A DNA stretch of 64,000 nt, taken from contig NZ_JAIZZN010000013.1 in the NCBI RefSeq assembly GCF_020443565.1, positions 1-64,000 of the forward strand, written 5' to 3'. The stretch is from Clostridium sp. CS001. GTDB lineage: Bacteria > Bacillota > Clostridia > Clostridiales > Clostridiaceae. Position numbers and translations under genes: made by a program. How positions within the stretch are numbered: position 1 is the stretch's first letter; each line of letters opens with the position of its first letter. Under the pieces are notes generated by a model. That model was given only the letters and a program-made list of their open reading frames with translations, was not told the origin of the DNA and ran no database searches. This document shows, in pieces, positions 36,041 through 44,135 of this stretch.

Positions 36041-36757
36041 CTAAAATCCGCTATCTTCCAATTCCTCAATTTTCCTCAGTTTATCCTGCATATCAACTAC
36101 TTTAGAATCTTCCCCTTCTTCTGTTTCTTTAGGATTAAGAATCTTACCCAATCTGCTTTCATCTCTGTTAAACATATTCCTAAGTTCATCATATACAAAT
36201 GAATCTGCAGAGCGCTTAAGACTCATTACATCATATAAAGAGTTATCTGCAGAAGAGCTGCTATAAAACATTGTGGCGAATCCTTCTTCAAACAATTCCA
36301 AATTTTTCTTAGCTTTAGCTAAACTAATATTTAATCTTTCGTTCTGCTCCCTTAACATAGCAATATTTTTCCTGTCTCTTTCCATTAGCTTAACTAACCT
36401 TTTTGATAATTCATGAGGATTTTTGTGATAATTATCCACCAAAACAAGTAAATCTTGAATTTCAGGATTGAATACTTCACCAGCAAGTATCACATCCCTG
36501 CTATTCTTCACTTCATCAATTTTCTTTTTACCGAAATAGTCTTCACCTTTATATGAAGTTGCCCAAAAATCATATCCATACTTGTTGAATAATTTCCCAT
36601 CTAATCGCTTATACTCAGGATTGTTAGCTATCCTCTCATTAAAAGTACATACTGAATTATAAGTTAATTTTCGCTTAATGCCATTTAGTTCCTTCAACTT
36701 TAATGAAATAATTTCATCTATTTCTTCCTCATCTACTTCTCTCTTTTGTCTTGCCAT
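36041..36757 (-). CDS. Small coiled-coil partner protein of recombinase block (TnpC-like position)
   Basis: A 238-residue acidic and lysine-rich protein with no recognised domain. Residues about 2-40 and 118-155 (LSKRLVKLMERDRKNIAMLR, then EQNERLNISLAKAKKNLELF) are likely coiled coil. In Tn554-type elements the last gene of the operon, tnpC, is a small accessory protein of orientation and frequency control; position and coiled coil suggest an analogue, not shown by homology. ATG 36757 has GGGAG upstream; the reading to 36799 overlaps the recombinase stop. Confidence 0.6.
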   Translation of the reverse strand: MARQKREVDEEEIDEIISLKLKELNGIKRKLTYNSVCTFNERIANNPEYKRLDGKLFNKYGYDFWATSYKGEDYFGKKKIDEVKNSRDVILAGEVFNPEIQDLLVLVDNYHKNPHELSKRLVKLMERDRKNIAMLREQNERLNISLAKAKKNLELFEEGFATMFYSSSSADNSLYDVMSLKRSADSFVYDELRNMFNRDESRLGKILNPKETEEGEDSKVVDMQDKLRKIEELEDSGF

Positions 36758-36770
36758 TATAAACACTCCC

Positions 36771-38546
36771 TTAACGTATTTTTGGAGTACTTGAATCAAA
36801 TGCTTCGCTTAGTGATGTCTTATAAAATATAATCCTATCAGCATTGCTTTTTATATCTAAGACAGTTTGCCTGATTTTTTCATCAATAAATTTATCCAAT
36901 TCCATTAACCCACTAATATTTACAACCTTTGCTTGTAAAAGCAATTTTTTTAAAAATTGTTCTTCTTCTTTTATACTTTGTTGAAGGGGTGCTATAGCAT
37001 TATTCTCTAAGAATAATCTTATTTTAATGAAGTTGTCATTTGATGGCTCACACCACCATTTTGAGCAATAAATGCATTGCAGAACATTATCACATAAGCT
37101 TTTATCTTTTTCTAAATTTAAAGTGCAGTATCCAACACCATCATCCGTAGCAATGCATTCGCCTATGTACCTGTTTGGAGTCAGTGGCATATTGAATATA
37201 ATTTCTTTTAATCGCTTTGATGATATACTTTTATTCACATTCCCATTTCCAACATAATCAACTATTTCTGAATCAATATAATAACTAGCATGTCCCATGT
37301 AATGGCATTGAGCTTCTAATGTTGTATGTCCACCCAACATAGCGATTTCAATAGGTGATACACCTTGCAACAATAGTGAGCAGAATGCTAAATGTCTTGT
37401 ATCACCAAGTTTTAATTCTTTCGTAATACTACTATCCTTATATATACCTTTAATAATTTCTCTATAAAAAGCCTTGAGAATACCACTAAGTGTACTTCTA
37501 GTAAACATTTTCGTATACTTTTTGTTATTATTCTCATGTAATGTAGATATAACTTCAGGCCTATATTTTGAAATAAACTCATGATAATATTTAATATATG
37601 CCTTATATGAAATTAAAGTCAAACTCTCTGAGTCAAATTCAGTTACCTTCTTATAATCTTCTATCAAATTAAATATTTCTTTTGTTATTTCTACTCTATT
37701 TAAAATTGGAATTGTTGGATTTTTTTTTGCTTTTGTTGATTCCTTTATCACTTTAACCCTGTTGATATATAAATAGTATCTATCATTTTCATATCTTATA
37801 CAGTCTCTCTTAATTTTATTTGCAAATTCTGACGGCCTCATAGGAATTATATTCGTAATTTTCCACCACAATAACACAGGTTTGAATAAATTTTTAGTAA
37901 ATTCATCTCTTTCCTCGTTATAAAACTTTTTTAAATAGTAATGAAAAGCTAGTATATCTTTATTTTCTGGCAATTGACGAACTTCTCTGCCTTTTAATTC
38001 ACCGATAGTCGTTAGAGTTGATAGTACTTTCAAGTGGCAATCATTAGCTAAACCTATGCTATCCAAGAATTCAAGGTATTGTATAACATAACCTTTGGAG
38101 ATTTTTTTGCCTTCCTTCACCTCATTGACAAATGTTCTTATAGTATCTCCTCTTCTGCCTTTGACTATATTCTTATCAAAATTATTCGTTAATTGGATAA
38201 TGCGCAAAATTGAATTAAATATTGTTTTTGTTGTTGCAGGAGCATAACCATCCATTAGGCAATCTGCAATAAAACACTTAACCAAGGCAATATCATCCTT
38301 GGAAATAATCTCAGTGTTTAACAACTCTTGATACTTTGAAAAGTCCAAATTAAAGAAATTTTGTTCAAGATCACCGAAAAACATCCAAGTATCAGATTCA
38401 AATTCACCTTCAGAGGTACATCTAATCCCTTCCTTATGAAGTAACTCGCTATCATCTATCCAACATTTATATTCATCAATGTATTTGCCAATATCAACCT
38501 TCACTTCTGATATTAAATTTATATCGATTAGTTGTAAGTTTTCCAT
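36771..38546 (-). CDS. Tyrosine recombinase (591 aa), TnpB-like position
   Basis: The N-terminal 200 residues resemble a SAM-like core-binding domain. The catalytic domain has Arg in IIPMRPSEFANKI (about 236), Lys candidates in RVKVIKESTKAKKN, ELKLGDTRHLAFCSLLLQGV with Arg-His (the first His of HxxR reads Gly), GGHTTLEAQCHYMGH with the third-box His and nucleophile Tyr (about 416). A Cys cluster, SLCDNVLQCIYCSKWWC (about 490-505), may bind zinc. It overlaps no gene but is 13 bp from the small partner, in one operon with two other recombinases. Confidence 0.85.
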   Translation of the reverse strand: MENLQLIDINLISEVKVDIGKYIDEYKCWIDDSELLHKEGIRCTSEGEFESDTWMFFGDLEQNFFNLDFSKYQELLNTEIISKDDIALVKCFIADCLMDGYAPATTKTIFNSILRIIQLTNNFDKNIVKGRRGDTIRTFVNEVKEGKKISKGYVIQYLEFLDSIGLANDCHLKVLSTLTTIGELKGREVRQLPENKDILAFHYYLKKFYNEERDEFTKNLFKPVLLWWKITNIIPMRPSEFANKIKRDCIRYENDRYYLYINRVKVIKESTKAKKNPTIPILNRVEITKEIFNLIEDYKKVTEFDSESLTLISYKAYIKYYHEFISKYRPEVISTLHENNNKKYTKMFTRSTLSGILKAFYREIIKGIYKDSSITKELKLGDTRHLAFCSLLLQGVSPIEIAMLGGHTTLEAQCHYMGHASYYIDSEIVDYVGNGNVNKSISSKRLKEIIFNMPLTPNRYIGECIATDDGVGYCTLNLEKDKSLCDNVLQCIYCSKWWCEPSNDNFIKIRLFLENNAIAPLQQSIKEEEQFLKKLLLQAKVVNISGLMELDKFIDEKIRQTVLDIKSNADRIIFYKTSLSEAFDSSTPKIR

Positions 38547-38628
38547 TTATAAACCTCATTCTTAATATTAATTTAAGATTATATTTTAACATTTAAAGAT
38601 ACTTTTTTAAATGACACTAATACTTTAT

Positions 38629-41589
38629 CTAAATTGGATTATCAATTAAAGCTAACCGCTCTATAAAGTCTTCTCTTGGCATCCCTATGCACCCATACAC
38701 ATAATCCTTTCCGAACTTTTTAATTGCTTCAAGAACCACAATTTTTTTTCGTGATATTCTTAATGATAATTTGAACTTATTAGCTTTATTTATAGTACTC
38801 AAATACATATCCATATCATCTAGAATACTATCACACAACCTCGACAATACATAAATCGTTGGAATATGGTAAGAACACTCAAAGCAACTATTCAGATCTG
38901 TTCTTTGGCATCCTAATTTACTGTAGATACACTGAATATCGGTCCCATTCTTAGAAGGAAGTTTTCTTGTAAATATGTCTGTCAGAAGCATCTGACATTC
39001 TTCTAAACTTTTCTCAGAAATCATCTGCACAACAGACTCTCTATCAATCCTAACTGTATTTAAAAAACCTACTGTTGCATTAATCTTCATATTATCACCA
39101 AAAATTTGATTCGCAGCACATATTTGCTCTGTTGTTTCCTGAAAGGTTAAAGTTCCACCGTTTATCTTCTGTACCAAAAGAGCTGGGATAAATCCGAATT
39201 CTCCTCTTGAAAATAGTTGTCTACTTAACGATTCAATTTCTTCCACATTTAAATCTATATAATAAAGTGTTGAAGATGTCGATGCATGCTCCCTCATCTT
39301 TTGCGCATATAATAATGCTTTTGAATCCCCCGATATGTTAGCCATATAATACAAATATGTCATTATAGTCTTATTGAATTTTCTCGAGTAAAACTTGAAG
39401 TTTTTCATTTCAAACTCATCAAAGAAATCCCTCACTTGATTGTTGCTTATTTCATTATATTTTGTTTCAAATCTCATTAACTTCTCGTTAGCAACTATAC
39501 CATACCTATTATTAAACAGAGTCAATAATACTATTGCTGTAGCTATTGCTGGAGCAAGTTCATCTGAACAGAAAAATGAACCACGCATTTGCGTTTTGGA
39601 TATCTTGAGTTCCCATTGGTTTATTCTAAATATGATAGCCCTAGAAACTGGAAGGTCTATTCTATTAACCTTAAACCAGTCAATATCACAAATCTTGAGT
39701 TTCTCTAAAAGGTCATTCAGCTCCAATTCTGGAAATCCTTGTACATCACCATGTCTCCATGCATTATTCATATGAAGCAAAATATATAGCCAAGACGATG
39801 CATAAGTAGCTGTAAAGTTCGTTTGGATTTCCTCCATTGATTTTACAATATGTAATTCTATGTTTGTACAGTATTGAAATACTTTTGAATAAACATTAAA
39901 GTCATAGATTACGTCTCCTTTTTCTTCATCTTCTAATGTTTCCTTTGACACCCAGAAATCATTTGGGTGCTCTATCTCCAACATTTTAAATCCACTTCTT
40001 TTTGTTGGTGCAATAGTTCTAATATCTATATCTACACTTCTTAAGAAATTATATATGTCGATTGCTCTCATTTTCGAATCAATAGTTCTAAAAAATAAAT
40101 TTATTTCACTTGCTGTAACTAAGTATATCTCTGATTTATTATTTCTAATCAAGATTTCCTTAACAAGAATAGTGCTTCTTACATATCTATTAATCAAGTC
40201 CGAAAGAACCGATTCTTTAGATATAGTTTTAGTCAATGTATTATTAACAAAGTCAAACCATTTTTTTTCGGTATATTTCGATTCCTTGTCAAACTCATCC
40301 CAATCTTGATAACTATTTAATCTAACTTTAAAGGTTTCAAAGGCATCCCTTCCTGTTAAATCTGAATTTACTCTCGACTTTCTCACGTAACCATTCATAC
40401 TTGCTACAAACTTTTCCACATCAAGTATCTTATAGCACCCATTGGCAGCCGTGATACTCTTACTTTTACTACTTATATATGCATACAAAGGGACTTCATG
40501 GCATGCTACAACCTTAGCATCATTCCAAGAATTGTAACCACCGAAATAAATGCGTGTACAAGAAGCATGGTCTATGTACACTTCAAAATATTTGCTCTGC
40601 TTTTCCTGTATTTTCTCTAAATCTTCCCGGTAATAATAAACTGATTTATGATAAATTATTTGTCTTATCTCATAACCTTTTATAAGCTTTTCAAAAATGG
40701 GTGGACTCAAGTTTAAAATTTTCCTCGCTGGATTATTAGAAATATATAACTTATCCCTTATTAATTTTGAACTTTTATTCTGTTCTTTCACTATATAATC
40801 AATTTCTTCCTTACTATACACAACCTTGTTTATAAGATTTAAATTATAAGTCATGGAAAGAAAACTATAGTATTTTCGTGGTATTCGCATTCCTTTATGG
40901 TACATCGTATAAAATTCACCTACAAGTTTTGCTGTTTCTTTCACTGAATAGTGAGAATTGTAAAACCTATCAGTTTCTTCCTTAACCCTTTTAATATCTT
41001 CTTTATTGAAAAGTATACGCTTTCTAACTGTTACAATTCTAACATTCCATTCCTCTCGTAATATGTTTGTTGAAGCACTCTGTTTTATTTCGGAAGTTGG
41101 CATCTCAAGATATTTAATGAGTTCTTCTCTATTCATGTAATCTTCAAGGTTGTAATCCACCTGTGTCTCATTTTTAATTTTCCCTGGCAAAGAAATGAAT
41201 TCCATAATATCATTCTTATTGTAAACAAATGCTTGTTTTTTTGATATGCTTACATATTTACTTGGGACTTTAATTGCTATAAGCTTTTTAAAATTAGTCA
41301 TAGATATGAGTTTAAGTGCTTCCTCTCTTGTATAGTGTTCGTCATAAAAACTCTCTGCTTCTTTGATTAGGTTGTATAAATCCTCTCGATTATAAAAACA
41401 ATTGTAAGAAATTTTTATGAGTCTAAGATAACCACTATCATTCATAACATGAAGCTTATTAACTGCTCTTTTTGTAAATAAAATACAAAGCAACCTGCAA
41501 GCTTCTATATTACTTATATAATCTCCTCTACTCACGTAATTCTTCTTTTCTTCAATAGACAGTTTATCTATACTCTCAGAATTGTCCAA
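38629..41589 (-). CDS. Large recombinase-like protein (986 aa) with HTH repeats
   Basis: Middle gene of the block. The N-terminal 350 residues contain repeated excisionase/MerR-like modules with the pattern FYNREDLYNLIKEAESFYDEHY, repeated with changes near FNKEDIKRVKEETDRFYNSH, VYSKEEIDYIVKEQ and YYREDLEKIQEKQSKYFEVY. The C-terminal half looks like a degenerate tyrosine recombinase: AWRHGDVQGFPEL (Arg, about 611), ISKTQMRGSFF (Lys), MREHASTSSTLYYIDL (His and Tyr, about 770), and a Cys set CIYSKLGCQRTDLNSCFECSY (about 896-910). The start is TTG 41589 after AGGAGG. The family is unclear to me; the motif order supports a third recombinase. Confidence 0.65.
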   Translation of the reverse strand: MDNSESIDKLSIEEKKNYVSRGDYISNIEACRLLCILFTKRAVNKLHVMNDSGYLRLIKISYNCFYNREDLYNLIKEAESFYDEHYTREEALKLISMTNFKKLIAIKVPSKYVSISKKQAFVYNKNDIMEFISLPGKIKNETQVDYNLEDYMNREELIKYLEMPTSEIKQSASTNILREEWNVRIVTVRKRILFNKEDIKRVKEETDRFYNSHYSVKETAKLVGEFYTMYHKGMRIPRKYYSFLSMTYNLNLINKVVYSKEEIDYIVKEQNKSSKLIRDKLYISNNPARKILNLSPPIFEKLIKGYEIRQIIYHKSVYYYREDLEKIQEKQSKYFEVYIDHASCTRIYFGGYNSWNDAKVVACHEVPLYAYISSKSKSITAANGCYKILDVEKFVASMNGYVRKSRVNSDLTGRDAFETFKVRLNSYQDWDEFDKESKYTEKKWFDFVNNTLTKTISKESVLSDLINRYVRSTILVKEILIRNNKSEIYLVTASEINLFFRTIDSKMRAIDIYNFLRSVDIDIRTIAPTKRSGFKMLEIEHPNDFWVSKETLEDEEKGDVIYDFNVYSKVFQYCTNIELHIVKSMEEIQTNFTATYASSWLYILLHMNNAWRHGDVQGFPELELNDLLEKLKICDIDWFKVNRIDLPVSRAIIFRINQWELKISKTQMRGSFFCSDELAPAIATAIVLLTLFNNRYGIVANEKLMRFETKYNEISNNQVRDFFDEFEMKNFKFYSRKFNKTIMTYLYYMANISGDSKALLYAQKMREHASTSSTLYYIDLNVEEIESLSRQLFSRGEFGFIPALLVQKINGGTLTFQETTEQICAANQIFGDNMKINATVGFLNTVRIDRESVVQMISEKSLEECQMLLTDIFTRKLPSKNGTDIQCIYSKLGCQRTDLNSCFECSYHIPTIYVLSRLCDSILDDMDMYLSTINKANKFKLSLRISRKKIVVLEAIKKFGKDYVYGCIGMPREDFIERLALIDNPI

Positions 41590-41605
41590 TTAATATCCTC
41601 CTTTT

Positions 41606-42904
41606 TTATTTGATGCTCATAGCAACCTCACTAATTACATTTAAATGCTGAATTACTGTTTCAACTACAGCTTTCGTATCCAAGTATTCATTTGCGGACT
41701 GTTCGCTTCCATCGCCCCTAAGAACCATCAAAAGTTTGGAATTTACCTTCCCTTCGTCATTGCTAATATATCCCCTTTTAATTAAGTGGTTCGTAAATAT
41801 ATGTCTTCCTATATGCGTTCCCCATCTATGATTTCTTAAATGCATCTCCAAAGTCGGTTTCGTTTGGCCTATATACTGTAGGAATTTTTCTTTTAAACTA
41901 TAGAATTCTTTTTCATACACTTCACCAGTCATTGGCTCGCCATAACTATTAACAAATAGAGCTGATCTATACTTTATTTTAGGGTTTTTAGCTAACATAT
42001 TAAGATGCCTGTCCCATAGATTAAATAATTCTGCATTAAAATCAAACACTGGCTGATCTGTTCGCGGGACCTTAACTTCCGATTTTAATGTGTTTACACC
42101 TCGTGCTATAAATAATTCAGATTGTCTATCTTTTATATGTAAAAGCATGTGCTTCTTTTTTCTATAAACCTCTACTGAATCAATTAATAAATTTACAACT
42201 TCTCCTAACCTAATCCCTCCCATACATTGAAATGCTACTCCTAAAGCAATATTAGGATAATGTTCCTCAGCAAATTCGATAAATGATTCCCATACATCCT
42301 GTTCCATATCCTTAAGGAGAGTGCTTGGCTCATTATTCTTATATGGATATTTAATACGAAACCTAGTCTTATCATCCAAGGGTGATATCATAACCATCCT
42401 CCCCCTTTTCTTGGACTTTCTTCCGAGTTTATGTTTAGAATTTACATATGCCAGCTTCTTTTGTATTTCCCCATTTTTACCAATTATTTTCTTCTCGAAT
42501 AGAAAATTGTAAAAGTTAAGCAATATAGCTTCTTTTTCTTTTACTGTAGTAAAATTGTTCTTTATTTCTGCTTTGTTAGATATATAGTTAATATACCTTG
42601 CTAAATGTATATGTCCCAAGCCAAATAAACCTTCCTGTTTAAGATTATTAAAGCATTCATCCTCACCTAGCTCTACTTGATTATTTAAGTAATTTAGAAA
42701 TCCACATATTGCACGAGCACTCTTAATCCTAGTATTATTGGAGTCATTTGCATGATAATTATACAGGTAATGGGTCATAGAACTAGGGATCCAAACATTT
42801 TTATTATCGCTATTTCTTTGAACTATCAGTATGTTCTTTATTCTCTTTGGCTCTCTTCCCTCAAAGTCAACCATAGATACTATCTTTGGCATATAAACAA
42901 TCAT
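41606..42904 (-). CDS. Tyrosine recombinase (432 aa), TnpA-like position
   Basis: First gene of the block. Core-binding region at residues 1-180 and catalytic domain after it: Arg in CMGGIRLGEVVNLLID (about 232), Lys candidates in LKSEVKVPRTDQPVF, GTHIGRHIFTNHLIKRG with the HxxR pair (about 365), and Tyr in ANEYLDTKAVVET (about 405); the usual LGH box reads RGDGSEQSANEY, so the box III His is not evident. ATG 42904 follows GAGGG; an earlier ATG at 42928 lacks a site. The spacing to the next gene is 16 bp, indicating one transcript. Such proteins cut and rejoin element ends. Confidence 0.85.
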   Translation of the reverse strand: MIVYMPKIVSMVDFEGREPKRIKNILIVQRNSDNKNVWIPSSMTHYLYNYHANDSNNTRIKSARAICGFLNYLNNQVELGEDECFNNLKQEGLFGLGHIHLARYINYISNKAEIKNNFTTVKEKEAILLNFYNFLFEKKIIGKNGEIQKKLAYVNSKHKLGRKSKKRGRMVMISPLDDKTRFRIKYPYKNNEPSTLLKDMEQDVWESFIEFAEEHYPNIALGVAFQCMGGIRLGEVVNLLIDSVEVYRKKKHMLLHIKDRQSELFIARGVNTLKSEVKVPRTDQPVFDFNAELFNLWDRHLNMLAKNPKIKYRSALFVNSYGEPMTGEVYEKEFYSLKEKFLQYIGQTKPTLEMHLRNHRWGTHIGRHIFTNHLIKRGYISNDEGKVNSKLLMVLRGDGSEQSANEYLDTKAVVETVIQHLNVISEVAMSIK

Positions 42905-43110
42905 TTTATTTCCCTCACTATCATTCATTAAGTATTTCTATCGAACTCAAAACTCACAGTTTTTATTAAAATATTTACGAATAATTATTGCCTTACTGTC
43001 AACACCATAGGGACATTTATGTATTTTTACCCATATTGCTAGCCATTGAACTCGCTCTATTTTCCCTTACATACTCCACTTCTAACTATACCTCTGCTAA
43101 CCATCCAAGA

Positions 43111-43213
43111 CCTACCCTTTTTCACTTTAAATACCAGTACTTATAATCCTCTATTATATATCACTCTACATCTCTTTTTCTATGCCTTTGTAATAAAGTT
43201 ATAGATATATTTA
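43111..43213. repeat. Imperfect tandem repeat, copy A
   Basis: About 103 bp, roughly 80 percent identical to 43238-43340 by eye. Shared blocks include CAGTACTTAT, TATCACTCTACATC and GTAATAAAGTTATAGATATA. The copies are offset by about 126 bp and lie between the first recombinase gene and smpB. A third, very diverged copy may lie at about 43055-43100. Confidence 0.7.
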
Positions 43214-43237
43214 ACCTTATCTGATAAGCATTCCAGT

Positions 43238-43340
43238 CCTTCTCTTTTTCACTTTTAGCATCAGTACTTATTATCTTCTATTATGTATCACTCTACATCC
43301 CTTTTCTATACCTTCGTAATAAAGTTATAGATATACATAA
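43238..43340. repeat. Imperfect tandem repeat, copy B
   Basis: Second copy of the repeat described for 43111-43213, in the same orientation, ending 15 bp before the long palindrome at the smpB end. Could be recombinase-binding arms of an element terminus (inference). Confidence 0.7.
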
Positions 43341-43354
43341 ACGTAGAAACAACA

Positions 43355-43403
43355 AAGGTTATAGTAATATAAATATATAATATATTTATATTGCTATAAC
43401 CTT
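43355..43403. terminator. Long palindrome at the 3' end of smpB
   Basis: AAGGTTATAGTAATATAAAT and its complement form a 24-bp stem with one T/G wobble and a one-base centre, 3 bp from the smpB stop. It is probably the smpB terminator. It is unusually long and fully symmetric, so a protein site or element end is an alternative. Confidence 0.6.
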
Positions 43404-43405
43404 AT

Positions 43406-43876
43406 CTAGATATTCATTCTATCCTTCATCTGTCTATCCATATCTCTCTTAGCATCTCTTTCAAGCATTGAATCTCTCTTATCGTAATCCTTTTTACCTC
43501 TAACAATACCAAGATTAACTTTCACTCTTGTATTTTTAAGATATAAAGATAACGGAACTAGAGTAAATCCCTTTTGAGCTGTAAATCCTATTAGCTTGTT
43601 TATTTGCTCTTTATGAAGCAATAACTTTCTGCTCCTTAGTGGATCTACATTAAATTGGTTTCCTTGTTCATAGTGGCTTATATGCATATTACGAATAAAA
43701 ATTTCACCATTTCTAACCTCTGCATAACTATCTTTTAAGTTTGCTTTTCCAGCTCTAATGGACTTCACTTCTGTACCAACAAGCTCTATTCCAGCTTCCA
43801 TTGCATCTTCTATAAAATAATCATGCCTTGCTTTTCTATTTTCTACTAATGTTTTATTTGTTTTTTCCTTTGCCAT
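43406..43876 (-). CDS. smpB: SsrA-binding protein SmpB
   Basis: A 156-residue oligonucleotide-binding-fold protein, essential tmRNA partner: [51 protein letters not shown] and the C-terminal tail [20 protein letters not shown] that mimics a codon-anticodon helix in the ribosomal A site. It follows rnr by 259 bp in the usual clostridial order, but ssrA is not next. Confidence 0.97.
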   Translation of the reverse strand: MAKEKTNKTLVENRKARHDYFIEDAMEAGIELVGTEVKSIRAGKANLKDSYAEVRNGEIFIRNMHISHYEQGNQFNVDPLRSRKLLLHKEQINKLIGFTAQKGFTLVPLSLYLKNTRVKVNLGIVRGKKDYDKRDSMLERDAKRDMDRQMKDRMNI

Positions 43877-44023
43877 AACTTCACCTACTTCATTCTTATT
43901 AAGGTATTACAAAAGTATATAATATATTACTATAATTATACTATACAATTTATTCCCTTTCAATGATACATGCTTTCTTATCTCCCGTTATCACTAAATC
44001 ATCACCTGCGATGCTGCAATATA

Positions 44024-44062
44024 AACAGAAGGACACTTCAAAGTGATATCCTTCTGTTTTTT
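44024..44062. terminator. Hairpin between rnr and smpB
   Basis: ACAGAAGGA and TCCTTCTGT form a 9-bp stem with an inner pairing ACTT/AAGT, followed on the plus strand by TTTTTTTT and preceded by the complement on the minus strand. It may attenuate rnr-smpB read-through or stop convergent transcription. Confidence 0.5.
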
Positions 44063-44135
44063 TTAATATTAGCATAAAAGCACTTATGCTTTAGCTCCAC
44101 CTAATCTTAGCCTTAAATTATTCTACTCCGTGACC

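Noticed and set aside
43111-43340. CRISPR-like array
   Set aside because: Only two (perhaps three) long, diverged copies of about 103 bp are present, without short identical repeats, unique spacers or cas genes.
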